Assembly: GCA_030697445.1 (NCBI GenBank) | Contig: JAUYPY010000050.1 | Span: 1-5,549, forward strand | DNA: 5,549 nucleotides | Direction of reading: 5' to 3' | DNA from: a bacterium | GTDB taxonomy: Bacteria > Patescibacteriota > Minisyncoccia > Phycocordibacterales > UBA10002 | In this document: in pieces, positions 1-4,959 of the stretch | Position numbering within the stretch: the stretch's first letter is position 1 | Layout: every line of letters starts with the position of its first letter | Notes under the pieces: generated by a model | Database searches by the model: none | Seen by the model: the letters and a program-made list of their open reading frames with translations, nothing else | What the model was told of the DNA's origin: nothing | Position numbers and translations under genes: made by a program

Positions 1-777
1 GGGTGCGGGCGCATTGCGCGCGTCGGCGGTTGGAGCGAACTTCCCTCCTCAGGCGACGCATTTTGCGCGTATGAAAACAAAAAAGAAGCGGAGAGAGCGC
101 TTGAGATGCGCACCGCAAGCATCGCGCACAATCCTAAAAAGCCGGAGACACCGCGCGAGGCGAATACAACGCGCGTAGTCGTCCCTCTCGTAGTGAAAGC
201 CGATACGGCAGGAAGTATAGAAGCGATTAAGCACGAACTTGCGAAATTGCAAAATGAAAAGATTGAAATGAAAATTATCGGAGCGGGGCTCGGGAGTGTA
301 GGCGAAGGCGACCTACGCCTTGCAGGGAGCGCGCGCGAAGCGGTACTCATTGGATTCAATGTCGGCGCAGACGGAGCGGCAACACAGCACGCGAAAGCAA
401 TCGGCATTCCGATTAACCTTTTTGACATTATTTATCGGCTTTCCGATTTTCTTGCGGAAATAGCAAAAGCGCGCACGCCGAAAGAAAAACGCGAAGAGAT
501 AACTGGGCACGCGCGCATCGTGAAAATCTTTTCGGAAGAAAAGAGCACGCAGGTGGTAGGCGGCAAAGTGCTTGAGGGTGTGCTCGCGCTCGGAGATGAG
601 TTTAGAATCGTGCGCCGCGGCGAGCGCATCGGTACGGGAAAGATAAAGGAATTGCAGAAGTTCAAAGAAAAAATTCGTGAGGCCCCGGTGGGCACGGAGT
701 TCGGCGCGTGCACCGCAAGCACATTCCCGCTCGCAGTCGGCGACACGATTGAGGTCGTGAAAATAATGGAGGTATAA
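1..777 (+). CDS. infB: Translation initiation factor IF-2, C-terminal part (5' truncated by window)
   Basis: IF-2 is the GTPase that places initiator fMet-tRNA on the 30S subunit and promotes subunit joining in the cytoplasm. The frame is open from base 1, so only the last 258 residues are visible and the G domain is outside the window. Visible parts are the end of domain II (GWSELPSSGDAF, about residues 10-21), the linker, domain III (VVVPLVVKADTAGSIEAI, then GSVGEGDLRLA and GFNVGADGAA) and the C-terminal fMet-tRNA-binding domain (about 170-258, with VVGGKVLEG and VGDTIEV). The ATG at 106 is internal to the domain II/III linker and is not the start. Odd points: in the tRNA-binding domain the usual Cys of the AGC motif is Gly188, and ECG is EFG (Phe234). 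The stop is TAA at 775-777. rbfA follows in the same frame after 9 nt, as in the common infB-rbfA operon. The identification is very secure. Confidence 0.96.
   Translation, partial: GCGRIARVGGWSELPSSGDAFCAYENKKEAERALEMRTASIAHNPKKPETPREANTTRVVVPLVVKADTAGSIEAIKHELAKLQNEKIEMKIIGAGLGSVGEGDLRLAGSAREAVLIGFNVGADGAATQHAKAIGIPINLFDIIYRLSDFLAEIAKARTPKEKREEITGHARIVKIFSEEKSTQVVGGKVLEGVLALGDEFRIVRRGERIGTGKIKELQKFKEKIREAPVGTEFGACTASTFPLAVGDTIEVVKIMEV
768..773 (+). promoter_or_regulatory. Shine-Dalgarno-like GGAGGT before rbfA
   Basis: GGAGGT lies in the last codons of infB, 13 nt before the rbfA ATG. The motif is strong but the spacing is longer than the usual 5-9 nt, so its efficiency is uncertain. It is the only clear purine-rich ribosome binding site in front of any gene in this window. 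Confidence 0.5.
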
Positions 778-786
778 AATAAAAAA

Positions 787-1116
787 ATGGCAAATGAAAA
801 AAGAACCTTGCGCCTTTCAAAAGAAATAGCGCGCGAAGCCGCGCGATTTCTGGAAGCCGAATCAAATCACAATTCTTTGATTACCGTGATGCGCGTGGAG
901 CTTGCGCCGAAAAACCAAAGAGCGACTGTGCTCCTTTCCGTTCTGCCGGAAACCGAAGAAGAAAAGGCGTTGGAATTTGCAAACCGCCGCGCGGGCGCAT
1001 TTCGTAAATTTTTGGGGCAAGCGGCGCGAATGCGCCGCTTGCCGGAAATATCATTCGCCTTGGACCGAGGCGAAAAAAACCGCCAGAGGATTGAGGAATT
1101 GTCTCATGCACAGTAG
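787..1116 (+). CDS. rbfA: Ribosome-binding factor A (30S maturation factor)
   Basis: RbfA binds the free 30S subunit and helps mature the 5' end region of 16S rRNA. The 109-residue length fits the family (about 95-135). The family pattern is visible throughout: an N-terminal helix RLSKEIAREAARFLEAE (about 9-25), the beta strand ITVMRVELAPKNQRATVLLSVL (about 32-53), a central helix ending in FRKFLGQAARMRRLPEISFALDRG (about 72-95, the conserved R-x-P-x-[IL]-x-F-x-x-D signature) and a C-terminal helix ERIEEL-like. The ATG at 787 gives the expected N-terminus; upstream in frame there is only AAT AAA AAA after the infB stop, so no earlier start is possible. It is almost certainly cotranscribed with infB. 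No truB follows; the next element is a tRNA gene. The assignment rests on length, motif pattern and position after infB. Confidence 0.92.
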   Translation: MANEKRTLRLSKEIAREAARFLEAESNHNSLITVMRVELAPKNQRATVLLSVLPETEEEKALEFANRRAGAFRKFLGQAARMRRLPEISFALDRGEKNRQRIEELSHAQ

Positions 1117-1127
1117 TATAGGAGTAT

Positions 1128-1199
1128 GGCCTGGTGGCGAAGTGGTAACGCTTTGGTCTGCAAAACCAACATGCGGGGGTTCGATTCCCCCCCAGGCCT
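1128..1199 (+). tRNA. tRNA-Cys (anticodon GCA)
   Basis: A complete 72-nt cloverleaf can be drawn by hand. The acceptor stem is GGCCTGG (1128-1134) with CCAGGCC (1192-1198), seven perfect pairs. The D stem is GCG/CGC (1137-1139, 1149-1151) and the D loop contains the GG dinucleotide. The anticodon stem is TTGGT/ACCAA (1153-1157, 1165-1169) around loop CTGCAAA, giving anticodon GCA at 1160-1162. The variable loop is five bases. The T stem is GGGGG/CCCCC (1175-1179, 1187-1191) around TTCGATT. The discriminator base at 1199 is T, as expected for cysteine identity (U73). The CCA end is not encoded, so it must be added by a CCA-adding enzyme. The gene starts 11 nt after rbfA with no terminator or clear promoter between, so it is probably processed from the infB-rbfA transcript. 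Confidence 0.97.
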
Positions 1200-1202
1200 T
1201 AA

Positions 1203-1520
1203 TTAAATTTCCCGACTTAAGATTTTCCAGTGTTTTTTGAGGTCGGCGGCAAGCGCGTGAACCTCGTCGCGACTGACCTGCATTCCTTTCTCATATTTTT
1301 TCGCCACGGAGTCAATAATCTGGTGGTACAGGGGCTTGGTGACTGCCTTTGCGCGCTCAAGTTTTGCCACCACATCCCCTTTCATTTTAATTGCCCACGC
1401 CTTCGTATGCCGTTGGTGCTTTTTTCCTTTTGGTCCGAAGAAAAAATACGCCCCCGCCGCAAGCCCCGCGATACCGGCGCCAAGTACTGCTAATTCAAGA
1501 CCTACTGTTTTTTTGTTCAT
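1203..1520 (-). CDS. Small single-TM protein with Gly/Ala-rich segment (YtxH-like, function unknown)
   Basis: This is a 105-residue protein of unknown function. A hydrophobic Gly/Ala-rich segment at about residues 7-29 (LAVLGAGIAGLAAGAYFFFG) is followed by a basic stretch (PKGKKHQRHTK) and an amphipathic, charged helical region to the C-terminus. This suggests an N-terminal membrane anchor with a cytoplasmic helical domain. The layout resembles YtxH-type small membrane proteins, and I recall similar proteins beside sigma factors in Parcubacteria-type genomes, but I could not check this. It is the last gene of a minus-strand operon, 31 nt after the 90-aa gene. No Shine-Dalgarno motif precedes the ATG. 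Its stop codon lies only 3 nt from the tRNA-Cys 3' end, and no terminator is visible between the converging units. Confidence 0.75.
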   Translation of the reverse strand: MNKKTVGLELAVLGAGIAGLAAGAYFFFGPKGKKHQRHTKAWAIKMKGDVVAKLERAKAVTKPLYHQIIDSVAKKYEKGMQVSRDEVHALAADLKKHWKILSREI

Positions 1521-1551
1521 ACAGATAAATAATTAAGTAAATAAAAAATCC

Positions 1552-1824
1552 TTAGTGTGAATTGTTTTTTGCGGCGACCCGTCTGCGACGCCGCAACAGA
1601 GGAAAAAAGAGCCTAAATACTGGATTGTCTTCAAGGCGTTCCTTAAGCTCTGCGACAAACTTTTCCGAATGTTCAAAACCGTCTTGAAGCGCTTCGGAAA
1701 GCGCGCAAAGATGCTTTCCCGCTTTTATAAGATAAAACAATACAATAGAAGCCATTACGGAAAGCGCGACGGTTGCCACCGAAGCGATAAAAAAGAAAAT
1801 ATCCGCTTTCAATATTGTTTCCAT
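1552..1824 (-). CDS. Small single-TM protein with coiled-coil and Arg-rich tail (unknown)
   Basis: This is a 90-residue protein that I cannot assign to a named family. A long hydrophobic helix spans about residues 8-33 (ADIFFFIASVATVALSVMAS onward), followed by a charged, heptad-like helix at about 36-66 and a C-terminal arginine cluster (R78-R82). With short METILKAD in front of the TM, an anchor with the bulk of the protein in the cytoplasm is likely. The ATG lies 2 nt after the sigma factor stop codon, so translation is probably coupled; no ribosome binding motif is seen. It occupies the place where ECF loci often encode an anti-sigma factor, but no zinc-finger anti-sigma (HxxxCxxC) or other known anti-sigma signature is present. 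A role in restraining or sensing for the sigma factor is only an inference from position. Confidence 0.75.
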   Translation of the reverse strand: METILKADIFFFIASVATVALSVMASIVLFYLIKAGKHLCALSEALQDGFEHSEKFVAELKERLEDNPVFRLFFPLLRRRRRVAAKNNSH

Positions 1825-1826
1825 AA

Positions 1827-2339
1827 TTATACGCGGTTATACAGCAACTTAAGCTTCGCAAGCCCGCGGTAAGTTTGCACCGCCATCGTATTTTTTGACT
1901 GTCCGGTGATAAAAGACATTTCTGACAGTGATAGATCTTGCATGTACCGCATATGCACTATTTTTCTATATTTCTCTGGAAGTGTTCCAATTAAGAGTGA
2001 CGCTCTCTTTCCATCCAAGAAATTAAAAAAACGCTCGGAATAGTCAACCTGTGGCTCATATCCCCCTTCGAGCAAAGCATCAAGCGAAGTTGTTTTATGC
2101 TTTCGGTATTGGTCTATGATGAGGTTATTGAGAACATGATATAAAAATGCTTTCATCACCTCAATCTTCCCTCCACGCACCAGATATTTCCATGTCTTCA
2201 AGAAGGTTTCCTGCACCAAGTCCTCGCAGGCCTCATGGTCATTTACTTTAAAAAATGCATGCGCATTAAGACCTTTCTCAAAGTCATGGTGTGCCACGGC
2301 TAGTACTTCTTTTTGTTCTTCCTTCTGTAGTGTAGTCAT
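1827..2339 (-). CDS. ECF-type RNA polymerase sigma factor (sigma-70 family)
   Basis: This protein would direct core RNA polymerase to a specific promoter set. The 170-residue size is typical of ECF (group 4) sigma factors, which carry only regions 2 and 4. Region 2 spans about residues 20-82: DHEACEDLVQETFLKTWKY matches the conserved 2.2 core-binding helix, and FLYHVLNNLIIDQYRKHK fits regions 2.3-2.4. A short linker follows, then region 4 at about 116-167 (TLPEKYRKIVHMRYMQDLSL, then a helix-turn-helix at SEMSFITGQSKNTMAVQTYRGLAKLK). It heads a three-gene minus-strand operon with two small membrane proteins and is divergent from the response regulator gene. There is no Shine-Dalgarno motif. 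A perfect TATAAT lies 4 nt before the ATG on the coding strand, and a TTGACT-17-TAGTAT promoter lies further upstream. The family is secure; the regulon is unknown. Confidence 0.94.
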   Translation of the reverse strand: MTTLQKEEQKEVLAVAHHDFEKGLNAHAFFKVNDHEACEDLVQETFLKTWKYLVRGGKIEVMKAFLYHVLNNLIIDQYRKHKTTSLDALLEGGYEPQVDYSERFFNFLDGKRASLLIGTLPEKYRKIVHMRYMQDLSLSEMSFITGQSKNTMAVQTYRGLAKLKLLYNRV

Positions 2340-2350
2340 TAAGATTATAT

Positions 2351-2370
2351 TAAAGTTAATGTTAACTTAA
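2351..2370. promoter_or_regulatory. Near-perfect inverted repeat / candidate operator at sigma operon start
   Basis: Arms TAAAGTTAA and TTAACTTAA flank a TG centre, with eight of nine positions pairing. The same bases contain TTAATGTTAACTTAA (2356-2370), repeated with one mismatch at 2446-2460. The outer TTAA elements are 11 bp apart, the helical-repeat spacing typical of tandem OmpR/PhoB-family half-sites. It covers the predicted transcription start of the sigma operon, a usual position for repression. The binding protein is not known. Confidence 0.5.
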
Positions 2371-2372
2371 CA

Positions 2373-2401
2373 ATACTAGTATGGCCTGAAATTAAAGTCA
2401 A
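2373..2401 (-). promoter_or_regulatory. Putative sigma70-type promoter for the ECF sigma operon
   Basis: Read on the minus strand, TTGACT (2401-2396, 5 of 6 consensus) and TAGTAT (2378-2373, 4 of 6) are separated by exactly 17 bp. The predicted start is near 2366, giving a leader of about 27 nt that begins inside the 2351-2370 inverted repeat. The spacing and the position of the repeat make this the best promoter candidate in the window. Confidence 0.5.
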
Positions 2402-2413
2402 GCGAACTACAAT

Positions 2414-2432
2414 GTGCTTGAGAAGTGAGCAC
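2414..2432. repeat. Short inverted repeat GTGCT/AGCAC
   Basis: GTGCT (2414-2418) and AGCAC (2428-2432) flank TGAGAAGTG. The loop word TGAGAAGTG recurs at 2481-2489, 62 bp downstream, where it forms the 5' arm of another hairpin. The element overlaps a possible -35 (TTGAGA). It is short enough to be chance. Confidence 0.3.
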
Positions 2433-2446
2433 CTGTGGATAACTAT
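2418..2446 (+). promoter_or_regulatory. Weak candidate promoter for the two-component operon
   Basis: TTGAGA (2418-2423, 5 of 6) is followed after 17 bp by AACTAT (2441-2446, 3 of 6 but with the key A and T). The predicted start near 2453 gives a leader of about 53 nt that contains the 2482-2500 hairpin. The perfect DnaA box sits in the spacer. The weak -10 would fit an activated promoter. Another possible -10, TAAGAT at 2473-2478, has no good -35. Confidence 0.25.
2434..2442 (-). promoter_or_regulatory. Perfect DnaA box (TTATCCACA on the minus strand)
   Basis: TGTGGATAA on the plus strand is the exact complement of the consensus DnaA box TTATCCACA. I see no second copy in the window. It lies in the AT-rich divergent region, between the -35 and -10 of the candidate rightward promoter, where bound DnaA would block polymerase. 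A chance match is possible. Confidence 0.45.
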
Positions 2447-2462
2447 TAATGTTAAATTAATA
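2444..2462. promoter_or_regulatory. Second copy of the TTAA-rich candidate operator
   Basis: TTAATGTTAAATTAA (2446-2460) matches 14 of 15 bases of the copy at 2356-2370, exactly 90 bp away in the same orientation. It sits inside a perfect inverted repeat, TATTAAT (2444-2450) and ATTAATA (2456-2462), with GTTAA between. It overlaps the candidate -10 and start of the rightward promoter, mirroring the first copy at the leftward promoter. Confidence 0.5.
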
Positions 2463-2481
2463 TTGCATTGCATAAGATAGT

Positions 2482-2500
2482 GAGAAGTGCTACGCTTCTC
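2482..2500 (+). promoter_or_regulatory. Leader hairpin just upstream of the response regulator start
   Basis: GAGAAGTG (2482-2489) pairs with CGCTTCTC (2493-2500) over eight pairs, including one G-U, around a CTA loop. It ends 5 nt before the ATG and occupies the place where a Shine-Dalgarno sequence would be; none is present. The 3' arm can pair equally well with GAGAAGTG at 2420-2427, so two alternative pairings are possible if that upstream part is transcribed. Confidence 0.4.
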
Positions 2501-2505
2501 CATAT

Positions 2506-3174
2506 ATGGCAATCCTAATCGTGGAGGACGAAAAGAAGCTGGTAGATATATTGAAACGCGCCTTGAAGGCCGAGCGCTATTCGGTTGATGCCGCCTATGA
2601 CGGAGAGGAGGGGCTGGCAAAGGCCATTAAGAATAATTACAGTTTGATTATTCTAGATATCCTTCTTCCCAAGAAAGACGGCTTCGCCGTCTGCAGGGAA
2701 CTGCGAGCGCGTCATATTCATACGCCCATTATCATGCTCACCGCGAGGGGCGGTACGGATGACCGAGTGGCCGGTTTGGACGCGGGAGCCGATGACTACC
2801 TTATAAAGCCTTTCGGCATTACTGAGTTATTTGCCCGAATTCGAGCTGTCCTGCGTCGTCGCAAGACGACCGACGCCACTATCGCGAAGATTGCCGATCT
2901 CCTGATGGATAAGCGTAAGCATGAGGTTACTCGCGCGGGCAAAGTCGTCATACTTACTCCCAAAGAGTATAAACTTTTGGACGTGCTTCTTTCTAACCCG
3001 GGGGAAGCGGTGACCAGACGAAAGCTCATTGACCACGCGTGGGGGCCGGAGTTCAAAGAGGCGAACAATGAATTAAATGTGCACATTAACTATTTACGCA
3101 CAAAGATAGGAAAAGGTAGAAAAAAGCCCTTGATTTACACCGTACGAGGAGTTGGGTTTGTGCTCAAAGAATAG
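2506..3174 (+). CDS. OmpR/PhoB-family response regulator
   Basis: This is a DNA-binding regulator activated by phosphate transfer from its partner kinase. Its 222 residues match the usual family length. The receiver domain (about 1-118) has the acidic pair E7-D8, phosphoacceptor D51 (LIILDILLPKKDG), switch threonine T79 (IIMLTA) and K101 (LIKPF). A winged-helix domain (about 135-222) follows: VVILTPKEYKLLDVLL, GEAVTRRKLIDHAWG, the recognition helix in NNELNVHINYLRTKIG, and the wing YTVRGVGFVL. All catalytic residues are present, so it should be functional. MAILIVEDE is the standard N-terminus, so the ATG at 2506 is well supported although it has no Shine-Dalgarno motif and a hairpin sits just upstream. 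The kinase gene follows after 2 nt. Binding to the paired TTAA-rich repeats upstream would fit the family's habit of using 10-11-bp-spaced tandem sites, but this is inference. Confidence 0.96.
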   Translation: MAILIVEDEKKLVDILKRALKAERYSVDAAYDGEEGLAKAIKNNYSLIILDILLPKKDGFAVCRELRARHIHTPIIMLTARGGTDDRVAGLDAGADDYLIKPFGITELFARIRAVLRRRKTTDATIAKIADLLMDKRKHEVTRAGKVVILTPKEYKLLDVLLSNPGEAVTRRKLIDHAWGPEFKEANNELNVHINYLRTKIGKGRKKPLIYTVRGVGFVLKE

Positions 3175-3176
3175 AC

Positions 3177-4409
3177 ATGAAAAAACAACAACTCTCCATA
3201 ATATCGAAAGCACTCCACCTCAAAGCAAAAGAATTGGCCATTATTGCCAAGGAAAAGGGAAAGATTCAACAAGAACTATTTGTGTCGAACCAACGCCTTG
3301 AGGCTCTCATGAACGCCTTGCCAGTGGGGGTTACATTTTCAACCGATGCTACTTGTGAACATATAACAGGTAATCCTGCCATTATTCGTCAAATGGAACT
3401 AAAACCCGGAGACAACATTTCTGCCTCTACACACAACAAGACAGCCGTAGGAACAAAACTTCGTCATTATATGAACGGTCGTCTTATGACTGCAAAAGAT
3501 ATGCCTATGCAGAGGGCTATCGCTGAAAATCGTGAAATCGGTCCTATGGAAATCGAGGTGGTGCTACCAAGCGGAAAGCGCTGGCTCATGGAAGCTGTCG
3601 GCGCCCCTATCCGAGATTCGTATGGAAATATAGTGGCATCAGTAGCAGTAAATATAGACATTACTGAACGCAAGAGATTGGATTTGGTAAAAGAGACAAA
3701 AAGACTTCTTGATGAAGAACGCTCTAAGGTGGAGTCAATCGCGGACGCGACTCACGAACTGCGCACCCCCATCGCCATCATCAAAGGTAATGTTGATTTG
3801 GCACTGCTGAGCCCGGGGAAAAATCCAAAGCCGGCAAGGAGCGCGTTGCGGGCCATAAACTATGAGATTAAGCATATCTCAAGCATCCTTTCAGAGCTTT
3901 CTCTTATCACCTCAAAGGCATGGGAGCTTAAGAATAGAATTCTCTTTGAAGAATTGCATCTAAAATCTCTTATCCGGGTAGTAGTGGAGAGATGCAAAGC
4001 GCTTGCGTACAAGAAGAATATCTCCATACAGACAGGAAAAATTCCGGATACCACGGTGCTCGGAGACAAGATGTATTTGGAAAAAATGCTCATCAATCTC
4101 ATCAAGAATTCCATTATTTATGGCGCGACAGATGGACATACCAAAATTGACATCAGAAAGAATAACGGATACATCGTCATACGGGTCATTGATGACGGTA
4201 TCGGTATATCCGCAGAAGATCTACCGCATGTGTTTGAACGATTTTATCGAGCGGACAAATTTCATAGTTCAGGCGGAAATAGTATCGGCCTCGGGCTCGC
4301 TATTGTAAAGTGGATAGCGGAGGTACACGGCGGAACCGTGAGCGCCGAGAGTGTCAAAAATAAAGGCAGTGTGTTCAGTGTTTCTTTTCCGATAAAAACT
4401 GTCGCGTAA
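3177..4409 (+). CDS. Soluble PAS-domain sensor histidine kinase
   Basis: This kinase autophosphorylates on histidine and should pass phosphate to D51 of the regulator encoded just before it. Its 410 residues show, in order: an N-terminal helical stretch (about 10-45); a PAS domain (about 42-165) ending in the typical NIVASVAVNIDITERKR; a HisKA dimerisation domain with the H-box ATHELRTP, phosphorylated His193; and a HATPase_c domain. The last has the N-box LINLIKNSIIYG (Asn311), the G1 box DDGIGI (D339-I344), the F-box FERFYRAD (353-360) and the G2 box GLGLAIVK (371-378). All boxes are intact. No transmembrane segment or signal peptide is visible, so it is a cytoplasmic sensor; the PAS ligand cannot be read from sequence. 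The ATG at 3177 is 2 nt after the regulator stop, indicating translational coupling. A hairpin follows the stop codon. Confidence 0.96.
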   Translation: MKKQQLSIISKALHLKAKELAIIAKEKGKIQQELFVSNQRLEALMNALPVGVTFSTDATCEHITGNPAIIRQMELKPGDNISASTHNKTAVGTKLRHYMNGRLMTAKDMPMQRAIAENREIGPMEIEVVLPSGKRWLMEAVGAPIRDSYGNIVASVAVNIDITERKRLDLVKETKRLLDEERSKVESIADATHELRTPIAIIKGNVDLALLSPGKNPKPARSALRAINYEIKHISSILSELSLITSKAWELKNRILFEELHLKSLIRVVVERCKALAYKKNISIQTGKIPDTTVLGDKMYLEKMLINLIKNSIIYGATDGHTKIDIRKNNGYIVIRVIDDGIGISAEDLPHVFERFYRADKFHSSGGNSIGLGLAIVKWIAEVHGGTVSAESVKNKGSVFSVSFPIKTVA

Positions 4410-4415
4410 TTATTC

Positions 4416-4446
4416 AAACCCTCTGACGGCTTATCAGTAAGGGTTT
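4416..4446 (+). terminator. Terminator-like hairpin after the kinase gene
   Basis: AAACCCT (4416-4422) pairs with AGGGTTT (4440-4446), and inside it CTGA (4423-4426) pairs with TCAG (4434-4437). This gives 11 pairs with a 2-nt bulge and a 7-nt loop. It starts 7 nt after the kinase stop codon. The downstream sequence is AT-rich but has no real U-run, so termination may be partial, or the hairpin may only protect the 3' end. Confidence 0.45.
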
Positions 4447-4471
4447 ACTAATTAATTAACAAAGACAGAGT

Positions 4472-4717
4472 ATGAAAAACAAAGACCGAAATATGATTGC
4501 CGGTATTATTGTACTCGCTATCATCGGTGGTGTGGCGTTCCTGCTAGTTGATGAAAAAGCATCGTCAGTTATTGACACAAGTACCGCGAAGATTTCCGAA
4601 AATGAGACACCTGCCGTTCAGAGTGAGGTTGAACGGTCGTCCGTTGATGTCCCCTCAGTTGTGAATGTGGTGCAAGTGGGTCTTCCGAATGCAGGGTTCC
4701 CTCCTCATGGGTACTGA
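4472..4717 (+). CDS. Small membrane-anchored exported protein with C-terminal LPNAG motif (unknown)
   Basis: This is an 81-residue protein with no recognised family. After a short basic N-terminus (MKNKDRN), one hydrophobic helix spans about residues 8-26 (MIAGIIVLAIIGGVAFLLV). The rest is polar, Ser/Thr/Glu/Val-rich and probably disordered, which suggests an uncleaved anchor with the tail outside the membrane. The C-terminus is odd: VGLPNAGFPPHGY carries LPNAG (71-75), which resembles an LPxTG-type sortase motif but lacks the hydrophobic helix and basic tail that normally follow. I recall LPNTGFPP-like motifs in CPR cell-surface proteins but could not verify this. The gene starts 25 nt after the terminator-like hairpin, and no clear ribosome binding site is seen. 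That it is a real gene is supported by the coherent anchor-plus-tail design and the lack of competing frames. Confidence 0.65.
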   Translation: MKNKDRNMIAGIIVLAIIGGVAFLLVDEKASSVIDTSTAKISENETPAVQSEVERSSVDVPSVVNVVQVGLPNAGFPPHGY

Positions 4718-4753
4718 AGAGATTAGATAATATGAACCGAAAAGTTTAATCAT

Positions 4754-4948
4754 ATGAAAATGCTTAACTCAGAAAAACTAAAAGAAGAGAGCGCGGAAAT
4801 AATGGTGGTTGCCGAGAAGATTGCCAACCATATCAACAAATTCCAAGCACAGACGATAGAACGAATGGAACAAATTGAGGGTCGTGTCTTTACGATAGAG
4901 AAAGAAGTGGACGAAATTAAAAAAGTGGTCGTACAGAGGTTTTTGTAA
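4754..4948 (+). CDS. Short cytoplasmic coiled-coil protein (unknown)
   Basis: This is a 64-residue, highly charged, almost wholly helical protein with no signal peptide or membrane segment. Hydrophobic residues recur with heptad-like spacing (for example AEKIANHINKFQ, then IERMEQIEGRVFTIEKEVDE), suggesting a coiled coil or helical dimer. No family is recognised. The ATG at 4754 is used here; a second ATG at 4760 is equally possible (MKML or ML start), and neither has a Shine-Dalgarno motif. It lies 36 nt after the LPNAG gene on the same strand and could be cotranscribed with it. The opposite-strand frame here is less credible because it reads as a low-complexity Ser/Ile/Leu-rich peptide. Confidence 0.6.
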   Translation: MKMLNSEKLKEESAEIMVVAEKIANHINKFQAQTIERMEQIEGRVFTIEKEVDEIKKVVVQRFL

Positions 4949-4959
4949 TAACTAAGTAC

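Noticed and set aside
110..721. 12-bp direct repeat GCACCGCAAGCA at 110-121 and 710-721, exactly 600 bp apart
   Set aside because: Both copies lie in infB and encode Thr-Ala-Ser in unrelated parts of the protein; most likely chance and codon preference.
432..746. Minus-strand 104-codon frame opposite infB
   Set aside because: The sense strand encodes clear IF-2 domains; this is an antisense shadow of GC-rich coding sequence.
902..1240. Plus-strand 112-codon frame across rbfA and the tRNA
   Set aside because: It overlaps rbfA in another frame and reads straight through the tRNA-Cys gene; its peptide has no family-like pattern.
2340..2505. Chromosomal origin (oriC), because of a DnaA box in AT-rich DNA
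   Set aside because: Only one box is present, and no dnaA, dnaN, rpmH or parAB gene is nearby; a regulatory or chance site is more likely.
2345..2620. Minus-strand 91-codon frame across the divergent control region
   Set aside because: It covers promoter-like sequence and the 5' end of the response regulator; the peptide is low-complexity and unrelated to any family I know.
4003..4308. Plus-strand 101-codon frame inside the kinase gene
   Set aside because: It is an out-of-frame shadow of the HATPase domain, whose own frame has all catalytic boxes.
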